64,000 bases of DNA from AP-15 sp963777435. GTDB lineage: Bacteria > Pseudomonadota > Alphaproteobacteria > ATCC43930 > CGMCC-115725. The position numbers were made by a program, and so were the translations under genes. The notes under the pieces were generated by a model that searched no databases, had not been told where the DNA came from, and saw nothing but the letters and a program-made list of their open reading frames with translations. Where the stretch lies: positions 434,001 through 498,000 of the forward strand of contig CAVZQT010000003.1 in assembly GCA_963777435.1 (NCBI GenBank), read 5' to 3'. Shown here in pieces: positions 41,595 to 51,015 of the stretch (position 1 is its first letter; every line of letters starts with the position of its first letter).

Positions 41595-42770
41595 CTAGTG
41601 AGCGCTTGCCGTCATGCGGGCATTCCTCGGTTCGTTCCCGATAAGGGCGAAAATCGCTCCAATGATCAGGGCCATAATCGCGTCGGTCACTTCGGCCGAA
41701 CGGCCCGGCAAAAACCGCTCTGCCTGGCTCGTCGCGAACAACGTCACCGCTGTCAGCAGAGTAGCGGTGCCCAGCCGCAGCCCCGCCCCAGTGAGGAGCC
41801 AGATGGCAGCGCCGTAAAGGAAGAATTTCTCTAGGAACGACAAGATATCTATTCTGAGCTCGCCCGACATGAACCCCAAAAATGGGGTCCAGACAAACGG
41901 GCGCGCAATGGCGCTGAATTGGAACGGCTCGAGCCGATCTGCAACGACGTAGCCGCAAAACGCCAGCGCAATCACCGTGATCCGGAAAGATGGGTTGAAC
42001 GCGAGAAGACCGCGCGCAACAATAGCCAATGCCGCGCCGATTACCTCCGCCAGGCTAAGCGAGGTATCGACGATCATCACCTTGCCGACGAGGACGCAAC
42101 CGACGAACAGCGGAAACAGCACCCGCGCTCGCCTGATGCCGAAAATGGCCTCGATCAGCGCACTAACCGTCAGCCAAATCGCGGTGTAACGAAACAGATC
42201 ATAGGCCGTCAGGCTGGGGTAAAGAATTACCGGCTTCAGCGCGCTCCAATACTTGTGCAGATCGATTGTCGGAACGTAAGGATACAGCCGGTAGCCGACC
42301 CAGGCGACGAGGATCAGCATCGGGACGCGGGCGGCCGCGATTTGCGCAAGCAGCGGCCAGCGAAAGCGTCCCCCGACGAGGGTGCCGGCGATCGCGCCTA
42401 GCAGGGCGCCGAAAGAATTGGTGTAGACATCCGATGCATTCGTAACGCGATCGGCGTCATAATACTGTGCCAGCTCCATGGTTATACTGAGCGCAGCACC
42501 GATCAGGGCAATCAACACGAGCCTGCCAGTGACGCCGGCATCCCTGCTCAACGCGAGGACCGCAAAAAAGCCGAACGGCATATACAGGAGAACGTTAGCG
42601 ATGATGTCGCTGCGGCTATCGGGCATCTCGGCCCAGCCTCCTAACAGCGCGCGCAATGCCGGGCTAATGCCGTCAACCGCCGGGCGGAAATTAAATGGGT
42701 AGAGAGAGCCATATACAATAATGGCGGTGACGATCACCGCCGCGACGGCAAACTGTGTTCGACCAAACAA
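41595..42770 (-). CDS. VanZ-family membrane protein
   Basis: A 391-residue polytopic membrane protein. The N-terminal VanZ domain (residues 1-125) includes YGSLYPFNFRP, DIIANVLLYMPFGFFAVLAL and MELAQYYDADRVTNASDVYTN; the last two are the family's hallmark segments. About six more helices follow (to residue 385), so it is longer than a minimal VanZ. It starts with TTG at 42770. VanZ genes are frequent in EPS/exosortase clusters, so it may belong with the 31241-39694 module despite the glnS gene in between; its biochemical role is not established. Confidence 0.85.
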   Translation of the reverse strand: MFGRTQFAVAAVIVTAIIVYGSLYPFNFRPAVDGISPALRALLGGWAEMPDSRSDIIANVLLYMPFGFFAVLALSRDAGVTGRLVLIALIGAALSITMELAQYYDADRVTNASDVYTNSFGALLGAIAGTLVGGRFRWPLLAQIAAARVPMLILVAWVGYRLYPYVPTIDLHKYWSALKPVILYPSLTAYDLFRYTAIWLTVSALIEAIFGIRRARVLFPLFVGCVLVGKVMIVDTSLSLAEVIGAALAIVARGLLAFNPSFRITVIALAFCGYVVADRLEPFQFSAIARPFVWTPFLGFMSGELRIDILSFLEKFFLYGAAIWLLTGAGLRLGTATLLTAVTLFATSQAERFLPGRSAEVTDAIMALIIGAIFALIGNEPRNARMTASAH

Positions 42771-42887
42771 TTGCGCCAGCCCTTGTCGGTTATCGCCAAT
42801 TCTTGCCGATTATCTAACGGCAGTTAGAACGCTTCGTCGCCAAGTCTCTGGGCATGAAACGCTGCAACGAAAGAGTTCCAGAAAATC

Positions 42888-43855
42888 CTAGACCTCGACA
42901 CCCTTTTGGCCTGTCTTGACTGCTTTTGTGATGGCTTCAAAGGCAGAAACCGTTGCAAGTATCTGTGAGGCGGTAATCGGATAGGGTGCTTTGCCAGTGA
43001 CCGCGTCGGCAAACGCTTCCAAGTTAACTCGCACCGTGTCGATCGGCGCGAAGGTCAGATGCTCAGGCTCTGCCGCGCTTTTGCGTAATACCAGGTTGGT
43101 CCGGCCCAGCATCTCAGCCGATGCGTGACGGGCAAAGGCGTGAACCCGGGTGAACGCCGGGGTCGAACGCACCGCCGCCAACATGCCGCTGACCCCGCAT
43201 TCGAATTCGAGCAGCACCGACAGGCTGTCGAGCGGGTCGGGCGGCGGCTTATGCGACAGCAGCAGAGCCTGGACACGCCGGACCGGTCCGGCCAGCTCGA
43301 TCATCGCATCGAGCATGTGAACGCCGGTTCCGGTCAACCCGCCGGCCGGCAACTCCTCGGCCGAAAACCGCCATTGCGAAAATCCGCCGGCAACTTCGTT
43401 GCTGAAATGCGCTTCGAGATGGATGGTTTCGCCAAGATCGCCACCCTTGACGAGCCGGGCCAGTTCGCGCAATGCCGGATAAACCGCTTGTCGGTGCCGA
43501 CGCCGAGAACGAGGTCGGCGGCCTCGCAGGCTTTGATCGCCCGCAGCGCCTCCGCCTTTGTCAGCGTAAGCGGCTTTTCGCAGAACACATGCTTGCCGGC
43601 TGACGCGACGGCGATGATCTGACTGCAATGCAGCGAATGCGGCGTCGCCAGCACGACAGCCGCGACATCGGGATCGGCGAGGACTTCTTCGAAATCGCTC
43701 GTGAGTGCGAGGCCGGCCGCCTCGGCAAAACTGCGATGCGGCTCAGGGCTGCGGACGACGGCGCGGCTAAAGTGCAGCCGATCGCTTTTGCCTTGAACTG
43801 ACTCGACGAGAGTCCGCCCCCAGCGGCCGAGGCCGACGATCGCCGCTTCGATCAT
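42888..43855 (-). CDS. Gfo/Idh/MocA-family oxidoreductase (single frameshift near 43482)
   Basis: An NAD(P)-dependent dehydrogenase, about 323 residues after repair. The N-terminal Rossmann part has VGLGRWG near residue 7, ATPHSLHCSQII and FCEKPLTLTKAEA (the E-K-P motif). The first frame ends in GVGTDKRFIRH; another frame continues YPALRELARLVKGGDLGETI. One extra T in the TTT at about 43482 gives TDKRFYPALREL and a continuous protein with GGLTGTGVHMLDAMIELAGP in the C-terminal domain. It starts 24 nt after the dienelactone hydrolase gene on the same strand, so the two may form a small operon. The substrate is unknown. Confidence 0.87.
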
Positions 43856-43879
43856 TGGCCGCTTCGGCCACCGCAGCGG

Positions 43880-44641
43880 CTACGAGCGCGGCGCGCCAAG
43901 GTGCTTGTGGAAGAACGCGAACACCTTGTGCCAGCCATCGACTGCCTGCTCGGGGCGGTAATTCGGCCGGTAATGTGCGAAGAAAGCATGGCCGGCGCCG
44001 TCATAGCGGTGGAATTCGTAGTTCTTGCCATGCTTTTTGAGTTCCGCTTCGGTACGGTTGACTTGGTCGGCTGACGGGTTCGGGTCCTCGTTGCCAAACA
44101 ATCCGAGCAGCGGGCAATTGATGCCCTTGGTGAACTCGATCGGGGGCGTTGGTTGTCCCTGTGTCAGCCGCGACTTGTCGTCGACAATGACGTTGCCGCC
44201 CCAGCAATCGACCGCAGCCTGGATCAGATGCGACAGTTTGGCGGAAACGAGATAGGTCTGGCGGCCGCCCGAGCAAAAGCCGATGACCCCAACCTTGCCG
44301 CTGGCGTGCGGCTGCGAGCGCAGAAAGTCGATCGCCCCGGTGACGTCGCCGAGCATCTGCTCGTCGGGAACACCGCCGCTCTGGCGGACCTTGGCGACGA
44401 CTGCTTCATCGGCCCCGTCGCCGACGCGGAAATAAAGGCTCGGCGCCACGGCGGCGTAGCCGTGATGGGCGAATTTGCGCGCCACCTCGCAGGTCCACTC
44501 ATCCCAGCCCGGCATGTGGTGAATAACCACCACTCCCGGATGCGGCCCGTCATTGGTTGGGTGCGCGTAGTACGCATCGCCCCGAGCGCCGCCATGCCCA
44601 CGGTAGGCCGCCATCCCGGCCTGAATATTACGGAACGCCAT
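43880..44641 (-). CDS. Dienelactone hydrolase family protein
   Basis: A 253-residue alpha/beta hydrolase. The ATG at 44641 has GGGAGGG upstream; the longer frame is not needed. The Cys nucleophile is in GFCSGGRQTY, the acid in LFGNEDPNPS and the His in YDGAGHAFFAHY, the triad of the family. VVVIHHMPGWDEWTCEVARKF is the oxyanion region. It hydrolyses dienelactone-like or other lactone/ester substrates. It sits just upstream of the Gfo/Idh gene and divergent from the CoA-transferase gene. Confidence 0.92.
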   Translation of the reverse strand: MAFRNIQAGMAAYRGHGGARGDAYYAHPTNDGPHPGVVVIHHMPGWDEWTCEVARKFAHHGYAAVAPSLYFRVGDGADEAVVAKVRQSGGVPDEQMLGDVTGAIDFLRSQPHASGKVGVIGFCSGGRQTYLVSAKLSHLIQAAVDCWGGNVIVDDKSRLTQGQPTPPIEFTKGINCPLLGLFGNEDPNPSADQVNRTEAELKKHGKNYEFHRYDGAGHAFFAHYRPNYRPEQAVDGWHKVFAFFHKHLGAPRS

Positions 44642-44790
44642 ATCGCCCTCCCTATTTGATTGCCGGCGGTCTCTTGGCACCGAACCCCCGGAAACGCAAG
44701 CCGCATCTCGGGGACCCGCCCGTTATTCGCGCCCTTGACATTTGCCGCTCGGTCTCGACCCTGCATTGATGTTTCGGGAGGAGCTGAGGG

Positions 44791-45942
44791 ATGAACAGCG
44801 GCTTGGGCGGGCTGCGGGTGCTTGATTTTACGACGACGATCGCCGGCCCGCATTGCGGGCGGCTGCTCGCCGATCTTGGCGCCGAGGTCATCAAAATCGA
44901 AGCCCCCGAGGGCGATATGATGCGCACGCGCCCGCCGCTGCGGGATGGCGCCAGCACCAGTTTTGGCCAGCTGAACGCCGGCAAGAAAAGCGTTGTGCTC
45001 GATCTCAAATCGCCGCGCGGAGCCGAAGCGGCGCGCCGGCTGGTTGCCACCGCCGATGTCGTGGTCGAGAATTTTCGCCCCGGCGTCATGCGGCGCTTTG
45101 GCCTCGATTATCCGGCGATCAAAGAGATCAAACCCGATATTGTCTATTGCGCGATTTCCGGCTACGGCCAGACCGGCCCCTCGGCCGAATTGCCGGCCTA
45201 TGCCCCGGTAATTCACGCCTCCTCGGGTTATGATCTCGCGCAATTGGCGCATCAGCTCGAAACCCGCCGGCCAGATTATTGCGGCATCTTTATCGCCGAT
45301 GTGCTGACTGGAACCTACGCCTTTGGCGCGATCATGACGGCACTCTACCAGCGCCAGCTGACCGGCGAGGGCCAGATGATCGACGTCTCGATGCTCGAAA
45401 GCATGCTGACCCTGACCCTGAGCGAGATCCAGGCGGCGCAGTTCCCGGTAACGCCGCCCGGCCGGCCGATCTTTGGGCCGATCGCGACCAAGGACGGCTT
45501 TATCATGCCGGCGATCGCGAGCGAGCGCACCTTCCAAAACCTCGCCACCGCCAGCGATCATCCCGATTGGATCACCGACCCGCGCTTTGCCAAATACACC
45601 GACCGGCGCAAGCATTGGGGCGATCTTGTCGATGAACTCGAAGACTGGTCGACGACATTGACCACCAGCGAAGTGCAGGCGATTTTCGACCGTCACGGCG
45701 TGCCGTCCTCGCCCTACCGCACGGTCAAGGAAGCGATGGCCGATCCGCAGCTCGCCCACCGGCAGGCCCTCGCAGAGGTCGCCGATGCCGGCGGCGCGTT
45801 TTTGGCGCTGAACCCGCCTTTTCGGATGTCTGCCTCTCGCACCGCGGCGCAGCCCTTTGCCGCGGCGCTTGGCGAGCACACCGAGGAGGTACTGTCCGAA
45901 ATCGGCTACACCGCGAAGGAAATCGCCGCCTTGCGCGGCTGA
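44791..45942 (+). CDS. CaiB/BaiF family CoA-transferase (type III)
   Basis: A 383-residue class III CoA-transferase that moves CoA between carboxylates through an Asp-anhydride. It has LRVLDFTTTIAGPHCGRLLADLGAEVIKIE at the N-terminus, RPPLRDGASTSFGQLNAGKK (the nucleotide/CoA site), FRPGVMRRFGLDY, AISGYGQTGPSAE and the catalytic Asp in IADVLTGTYAF. A well-formed ribosome site (GGGAGGAGC) precedes the ATG. It diverges from the dienelactone hydrolase gene. The donor and acceptor acids are unknown. Confidence 0.92.
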   Translation: MNSGLGGLRVLDFTTTIAGPHCGRLLADLGAEVIKIEAPEGDMMRTRPPLRDGASTSFGQLNAGKKSVVLDLKSPRGAEAARRLVATADVVVENFRPGVMRRFGLDYPAIKEIKPDIVYCAISGYGQTGPSAELPAYAPVIHASSGYDLAQLAHQLETRRPDYCGIFIADVLTGTYAFGAIMTALYQRQLTGEGQMIDVSMLESMLTLTLSEIQAAQFPVTPPGRPIFGPIATKDGFIMPAIASERTFQNLATASDHPDWITDPRFAKYTDRRKHWGDLVDELEDWSTTLTTSEVQAIFDRHGVPSSPYRTVKEAMADPQLAHRQALAEVADAGGAFLALNPPFRMSASRTAAQPFAAALGEHTEEVLSEIGYTAKEIAALRG

Positions 45943-46179
45943 GCGTGCGACCGGCTGCGCCGCTTCGCTATAGGTCGACTGTATGCCGGTTGTCCACCAC
46001 CAGAAATTGCGGTAATAAGGAGTTAAGATTGTTTATTGGCCTCGCCAGCATTCTCGCTCGGGCGCGGCGGGCGCGGGTGAACCTCGCTGCTTTTCCCAAG
46101 ACGGAGACGTGGCTTAAGGCGCGCCACGACGGGCCGGTGGTCCAGGCTGCACGGCGAAGGCAGCGGGAGGGATAACGAG
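45943..46179. other. Intergenic region with unconvincing 76-codon frame
   Basis: The 237 bases between the CoA-transferase and lactonase genes hold an open frame (45945-46175) whose protein is basic and has no domain, and it lacks a good ribosome site. A regulatory element is not evident. The ribosome site GGGAGGGATAACGAG belongs to the lactonase gene. Confidence 0.3.
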
Positions 46180-47223
46180 ATGGCCGACAATTCGCAAACC
46201 GCCGTCTACGTCTCGAACGCCGGCAGTAAGGAGATTTTTGTCTTTGCGATGGATCGCGAAAGCGGCGATCTGACCGAGATCGGGCGGGTTCCGGTCCCCG
46301 GCACCGATAAGCCGTCGCCGACCAGCATTCCGATGGCGGTCAGCCCCGATCGCCGCTTTTTATACGCCGCACTGCGCAGCGCGCCGTTTCCAATATCGAG
46401 CTATTCAATTGATCCGGAAAATGGGCGGCTCGCTCATCTCGGCATAGCACCGCTTGCCGACAGCATGGCGTATATCATCACCGACCGCAGCGGCCGGTTT
46501 CTGCTCAGCGCCTCCTATCCCGGGGCGAAGCTGGCGATCAACCCGATTGAGCGCTCAGGCCGGGTTAGCGCCCAGGCGACCCAGGTACTGGCGACCGGTC
46601 CCAAGGCGCATTGCGTCGTCGTCGACGCCTCCAACCGCTACGTCTATTGCACCAATCTCGGCGCCGACATCATCATGCAATTGCGGTTCGACGCCGAGGC
46701 CGGCACGGTCTCGCCCAACGAGCCCGCCGCGATTTCGACCAAGCCCAATGCCGGGCCGCGTCATCTCGCATTTCATCCGAATGGCCGGTTCCTCTACCTG
46801 CTGAATGAAACCGACGCCACGCTCGGGGCCTATGCGGTGGATCAGACGACCGGCACGCTTACCGAGCTTCAGACCGTGCCGACTCTGCCGCTCGATTTCA
46901 CTGGGAAGCCCTCGGCTGCCGATCTCCACGTCAGGCCCGACGGGCTCTTTGTCTATTCGAGCGAGCGGACCACCAGCACGATCAAGGGCTACCGCATCGA
47001 CCCGGAACGCGGAACATTCTCGCGCTGCGGCCGATGGCCAACCGAGGCAACGCCCCGCGGCTTTGCAATCGACCCGCGCGGACGCTTTCTGCTCGCGGCT
47101 GGCCTCAGCTCAAACGCGATGACGGTGTCGGCGATCGATCCCGAAAGCGGCGCACTCGCGCCCTTGCGGCAATACCGGCTCGGCGAAATGCCGAACTGGA
47201 TCGAAATCGTCGATCTGCACTGA
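46180..47223 (+). CDS. Lactonase family beta-propeller protein (6-phosphogluconolactonase-like)
   Basis: A 347-residue seven-bladed propeller of the Pgl/lactonase family. Repeated blade motifs are visible: AVYVSNAGSKEIFVFAMDRE, VSPDRRFLYAAL, GPKAHCVVVDASNRYVYCTN, GPRHLAFHPNGRFLYLLNE and FAIDPRGRFLLAAGLSS. It has no signal peptide. Members hydrolyse sugar lactones or related cyclic esters. Genes on either side do not show a sugar pathway, so the substrate is open. Confidence 0.9.
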   Translation: MADNSQTAVYVSNAGSKEIFVFAMDRESGDLTEIGRVPVPGTDKPSPTSIPMAVSPDRRFLYAALRSAPFPISSYSIDPENGRLAHLGIAPLADSMAYIITDRSGRFLLSASYPGAKLAINPIERSGRVSAQATQVLATGPKAHCVVVDASNRYVYCTNLGADIIMQLRFDAEAGTVSPNEPAAISTKPNAGPRHLAFHPNGRFLYLLNETDATLGAYAVDQTTGTLTELQTVPTLPLDFTGKPSAADLHVRPDGLFVYSSERTTSTIKGYRIDPERGTFSRCGRWPTEATPRGFAIDPRGRFLLAAGLSSNAMTVSAIDPESGALAPLRQYRLGEMPNWIEIVDLH

Positions 47224-47308
47224 CACAAGTGGGAGGTAGCTGCGCGCGCTGCGCTCGTCGTAATGACCTGACTTCGCCCGTGCCATCGCGAGCCCAGCGA
47301 CGCCGCTG

Positions 47309-48310
47309 TCAGATGTAGACGCCGCGCATGCCGCCTTCGGGATAGCGGGTGCCGGCGGCGGCGCCGATCGGGATCGCCGACGAGATCCGGTCGAGATCGG
47401 CCGAAGTCAAATTGACCTTGAGCGCACCGAGATTTTCTTCGAGGCGGGCGATCTGTTTGGTGCCGGGGATCGGGATCACGTCCGGCCCCTGCGCCAACAG
47501 CCACGCCAATACCAACTGCGCCGGGGTGCAGCCTTTTTCCTTCGCAATCTCCTCGATCCTGCCGACCAATGCGCGGTTCTTGGCGAAATTGTCGCCCATA
47601 AAACGCGGATGGCGGCCACGAGTGTCGCCCTCGGCGAGATTATCGAAATCGGGGACGACGCCGGCCAACAAGCTGCGCCCCAGCGGGGCGTAAGCGACAA
47701 AAGAGATGCCGAGATCGCGGGTCAGATCGCGGGTCTCGGTCGCTTCTTCGCGGTACAGCAATGAGAACTCGCTTTGCACGGCGGCAATCGGATGGGTTTG
47801 ATGGGCACGCCGGATGCGTTCGGGCCGCGCCTCGCACAAGCCGAGATAGCGCACCTTTCCCTGCTCGACGAGCCGCGCCATCCCACCCACGGTTTCCTCG
47901 ACCGGCACTACCGGGTCGACCCGGTGCTGGTAGTAGAGATCGATGACATCGACGCCGAGTCGTTTGAGACTCGCCTCGCAGGCCTGGGCGACATAAGCCG
48001 GGCTCCCGTCGACGCCGTTCGCGCCGCCCGGCCGCCGGGTCTGGCCAAATTTGGTGGCGACGACAACGCCGTCGCGCCGCCCCTTCAAGGCCTGGCCGAG
48101 CAACTCCTCGTTCTGGCCCCAGCCATACATGTCGGAGCTGTCGAAATGATCGACGCCGAGTTCGAGCGCGCGATGGATCAATGCCACCCCGGCGGCATCA
48201 TCGCTTTTGCCGTAGACCCCGGACAGCGACATGCAGCCGAGTCCGATCGCCGACACCTCCGGCCCGTTCTTGCCGAGCCGGCGCCGTTCCGTAACCACCG
48301 CAGTATTCAT
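47309..48310 (-). CDS. Aldo/keto reductase
   Basis: 333 residues from the ATG at 48310, which has GAGAGGAAC upstream. It is a TIM-barrel NADPH reductase. The tetrad is visible: Asp in HFDSSDMYG, Tyr in MYGWGQNEELLG, Lys in VVATKFGQT and His in YYQHRVDP. The NADPH-binding end of the barrel has IPIPGTKQIARLEENLGAL. Overall it resembles the YajO/Tas-like group acting on small aldehydes. It starts 189 nt downstream of the acetamidase gene and is not obviously in an operon. Confidence 0.93.
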   Translation of the reverse strand: MNTAVVTERRRLGKNGPEVSAIGLGCMSLSGVYGKSDDAAGVALIHRALELGVDHFDSSDMYGWGQNEELLGQALKGRRDGVVVATKFGQTRRPGGANGVDGSPAYVAQACEASLKRLGVDVIDLYYQHRVDPVVPVEETVGGMARLVEQGKVRYLGLCEARPERIRRAHQTHPIAAVQSEFSLLYREEATETRDLTRDLGISFVAYAPLGRSLLAGVVPDFDNLAEGDTRGRHPRFMGDNFAKNRALVGRIEEIAKEKGCTPAQLVLAWLLAQGPDVIPIPGTKQIARLEENLGALKVNLTSADLDRISSAIPIGAAAGTRYPEGGMRGVYI

Positions 48311-48442
48311 CCACTGTTCCTCTCGTCGATCCAAAATGTGTTTCGTAAGCAAGCGTGCAATGCTGTTGCCGTCAGCGCCGCGGAAGCGGGAGGCCCGAGC
48401 CTGCCCCTGGCTTGAACAGGCGGCAACCCGGACCCGTTGGGC

Positions 48443-48470
48443 CCTGGATTCCCGCTTTCTCGGGAATGAC
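48443..48470. repeat. REP-like palindromic repeat
   Basis: CCTGGATTCCCG then CTTTCTCGGGAATGAC contains the perfect arms ATTCCCG/CGGGAAT (48448-48454 and 48461-48467). Repeats of this form are scattered in many proteobacterial genomes. It lies between the acetamidase end (48500) and the aldo/keto reductase start, where it could act as an mRNA 3'-end hairpin. Confidence 0.6.
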
Positions 48471-48499
48471 TAGAAGATAGGTGTAATACCTTCTGGGCG

Positions 48500-49625
48500 T
48501 CACCGGGCGGCGTTGTCCTTGCCAAAGACATCGAGCGGCAGAAAGGCGCTGACGACCATGTTGGGGACGTCGACCAATTCGCTGATCTTCAGATCGACCG
48601 TGACGCTGCAGATCGCATAGGCCTGCTGCCGTGTCCAGCCCCGCTCGACCAACAGATCGATCATCGACAGCAGCGCATTGCGCGCGCTCAAGGTGGTGTC
48701 TTCGCTCTCGTTGGTGCCGTCGGCGCGGATCGACATGCCGGTCGTCGCCAGAAAGCGCCGGGGGGCGGCCAATTCCGGCGGGAAATAATAGTCGCTGCGC
48801 TGAAACCGTGGGAAGCGGATGCCGCGACGCTGCGCCTCGCCCTTATGCAACGAAAACCGGACCAGGATCGACCCCGCCATCTCGATCGCGGTGCCGCAGG
48901 CCTCACCATCGCCCTGCGCAAAATGCGCGTCGCCGACCGAGAACAAGGCGCCATCGACAAATACCGGCAATAATAGCCGCGCCCCTTTGCTGAGCTGTTT
49001 GATGTCGAGATTGCCGCCATTCTCGCGCGGCGGGATCGTCCGCAACGCCTCGGACGCGATCGGCTCGGTCCCGGGCACCGCACCCTTGGCGTCGGGGGGC
49101 AAGGCCACCCCGCCGCGCGCCGCAAGTGCGGCCTCGCGGCGCTGGACGGTCTCGCGCAATTCCCGCGACGGGGCGACCCCGATCACCCCGACAAACGACC
49201 CGTCGGGGATGCGCACACCGGGCAGATCGGCGGAATTCGGCAAAGCCGTCCCTGATTGCCCATTTGACAATGTGCGGGTCGGGAAAGGCGTCGCGCAAAA
49301 AGCCGAAACCCGGCACCTGCACCGTGTAGCCAAAACCCGCCGGCTTCATGTCGCAGATCTCGACTTCGAGCAGATCGCCCGCCTGCGCGCCGGCGACATA
49401 GACCGGTCCGGTCAGCGCATGGACGCGGTTGAGGTCGCAATGCAGCAGATCGGGTGCGGTCGTCCACGATGTGATCTGGCCGTCAAAGGCGTCGCGAGTC
49501 TCGATCTCGACTTCCTCGCCGAGCTCGGCTTCGACAACCGGCGGGATCAATTCATGCCAGCGGTTATGGCCCTTCTCCGGCTCTTCCGCGAGCTGCTTGG
49601 TATAATCGACGGTGATGCTTTTCAT
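48500..49625 (-). CDS. Acetamidase/formamidase family protein 1 (single frameshift near 49240)
   Basis: An FmdA/AmdA-type amidase, about 374 residues after repair. The first frame (MKSITVDYTKQL to VKWAIRDGFAEF) then gives way to another frame that begins NSADLPGVRIPDGSFVGVIG. One base too many near 49235-49250 explains it. PPRENGGNLDIKQLSKGA and GDAHFAQGDGEACGTAIEM are hallmark segments of this family. It hydrolyses formamide, acetamide or related amides to acid and ammonia. It is a paralogue of the gene at 51016-52209, and an IS256 copy lies between them; without it the two would be about 110 bases apart on the same strand. Confidence 0.87.
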
Positions 49626-49688
49626 TGCCGCGTCCCCTGCGAGATGCCGGCGAGGCTAGGCACAACCCATGCCTGACGCAAGCCGGGG

Positions 49689-49696
49689 TATGCCTG
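49689..49696. repeat. Target duplication of IS256 element (left copy)
   Basis: TATGCCTG, repeated exactly at 50977-50984 on the other side of the element. An 8-bp duplication is typical for IS256-family elements. Confidence 0.9.
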
Positions 49697-50976
49697 GGTG
49701 ATGTACGGAGATTTGTGTCAGTCGAATGAGAGGGGGTACTCCGCGGAGTGCTGACTTCCGCAAGCAGGAGCACCCCCAATGCCACCGTCTGTGACGATCC
49801 GCAGCTTACCGAGGGCGTTTGAGTTGGTGAAGGGCATGCAAGCGCAGGGACTGGAGTGGGGCGCCGGGTATCGGTCGCTGGGCCGGCAGGCGCTTGCCGG
49901 GATTCTCCGGGAGCAAATGGGCCATGCGATCGAGGACCATCTCGATCGGATGGCCGCGCTCGACCTGGCCGACCGGCGCAATGGCTGTTATCGGCGCCAT
50001 CTGCTGACCGAGCTCGGCGACATCGAGCTGGCGGTGCCGCGTACCCGGCGGTTCACGCCGATAGCCGTGGTGCGCGCCTATGCCCGACGGCCCGAGCAAG
50101 TCGATCGCATGATCCTGTCGTGCTTTGTCCTCGGACTGTCGGTGCGCAAAGTCAGCGAAGCATTGCTGCCGATCCTCGGGCGGCCGATCAGCCCGGCCAC
50201 CGTGAGCCTGGTTGCCAAGCAGCTCGATGCGGTCGTGGCCGCCTTTCATGCCCGGCCGCTCAAGGACCGCTACCGGGTGCTGATGCTTGATGGCGTCGTG
50301 CTGGCGCGCAAGACCGGCGCTGGCGCGATCCGGCGGCCGGTGCTGGTCGCCCTCGGCCTGCGCCCCGACGGCAAGAAGGAGGTTATCGACTTCCGCCTGG
50401 CACAGAGCGAGAGCGGCGCCGAATGGGAGCGCTTTCTCGGCGACCTGATCCGCCGCGGCCTCACCGGCAACTCGCTCGAGATGATCTGCGTCGATGGCGG
50501 TAGCGGTCTGTTGGCGGCCCTGCCCACCGCTTATCCAAGGGTCCCGGTGCAGCGCTGCTGGGCGCACAAAATCCGCAATGTCCTCAATAAGGTGCGGGTT
50601 GCCGACCAGCCGGCGGTCAAGGCCGATCTGCATGCCATCATGAAGGCTAAGACCGTGCCTCAGGCTCGATCCGCCGCCCGGCGTTTTGCCGACCGCTGGC
50701 AAGTGGACTATCCCAAAGCGGTCGCCTGCCTGCGCGACGATCTCGACGAGCTGTTGACCTGCTGGTGCTACAAATCCTTGGCCGAGCGCAAGCGGGTCAG
50801 GACCACCAATGCAATCGAACGCCGTTTCCGCGAAGTTCGCCGGCGAACCAGGCCAATGGGCGTCTTCTCCGACCGAACCTCGATGGATCGCATCCTCTTC
50901 GCCGTGTTCAACCACGAAAACCAAAACCAAGGCGTCAGCACCCCTCTCCTGCTGACACAAACCTTTTGACGTCACC
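49697..50976 (+). mobile_element. IS256-family insertion sequence, complete
   Basis: The element is 1280 bp with one transposase gene. Terminal inverted repeats begin GGTGA at both ends and share TTTGTGTCAG at the same offset (20 of 28 positions match). It is bounded by an exact 8-bp direct repeat TATGCCTG. It sits between the two acetamidase genes, on the strand opposite to them, so it breaks the PfpI-acetamidase operon. Confidence 0.95.
49779..50969 (+). CDS. IS256-family (mutator-type) transposase
   Basis: A 396-residue DDE transposase. The first Asp is in VLMLDGVVLARKTG near residue 169, the second in MICVDGGSGLLAALPTAYP near 237 and the Glu in NAIERRFREVRRRTRPMG near 346; LPRVPVQRCWAHKIRNVLNK (as CWAHK) is the family's C-x-x-H block. 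It is full length. The stop lies just before the right terminal repeat. Confidence 0.95.
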   Translation: MPPSVTIRSLPRAFELVKGMQAQGLEWGAGYRSLGRQALAGILREQMGHAIEDHLDRMAALDLADRRNGCYRRHLLTELGDIELAVPRTRRFTPIAVVRAYARRPEQVDRMILSCFVLGLSVRKVSEALLPILGRPISPATVSLVAKQLDAVVAAFHARPLKDRYRVLMLDGVVLARKTGAGAIRRPVLVALGLRPDGKKEVIDFRLAQSESGAEWERFLGDLIRRGLTGNSLEMICVDGGSGLLAALPTAYPRVPVQRCWAHKIRNVLNKVRVADQPAVKADLHAIMKAKTVPQARSAARRFADRWQVDYPKAVACLRDDLDELLTCWCYKSLAERKRVRTTNAIERRFREVRRRTRPMGVFSDRTSMDRILFAVFNHENQNQGVSTPLLLTQTF

Positions 50977-50984
50977 TATGCCTG
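50977..50984. repeat. Target duplication of IS256 element (right copy)
   Basis: TATGCCTG, identical to 49689-49696. The uninterrupted site would read ATGCCTGACGCAA...TATGCCTGACGCAA, so the target already held a short repeat of ATGCCTGACGCAA, still visible at 49669-49681 and 50978-50990. Confidence 0.9.
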
Positions 50985-51015
50985 ACGCAACCAGCAGCGC
51001 GCCTGGCGATCGCGC

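Noticed and set aside
41533..41958. N-terminal extension of glnS to 41958
   Set aside because: The extra 142 residues are basic and not GlnRS-like; MANDT at 41532 is the conserved start.
44224..45879. Long minus-strand open frame (551 codons) over the dienelactone hydrolase/CoA-transferase region
   Set aside because: It is antisense to two well-supported genes, has low-complexity Arg/Gly/His composition and no domain; a shadow of GC-rich coding sequence.
45945..46175. 76-codon frame between CoA-transferase and lactonase genes
   Set aside because: No domain and no ribosome site; probably non-coding.
49806..50975. 389-codon frame antisense to the IS256 transposase
   Set aside because: Same reason: the true transposase is on the plus strand with DDE residues and IS ends.
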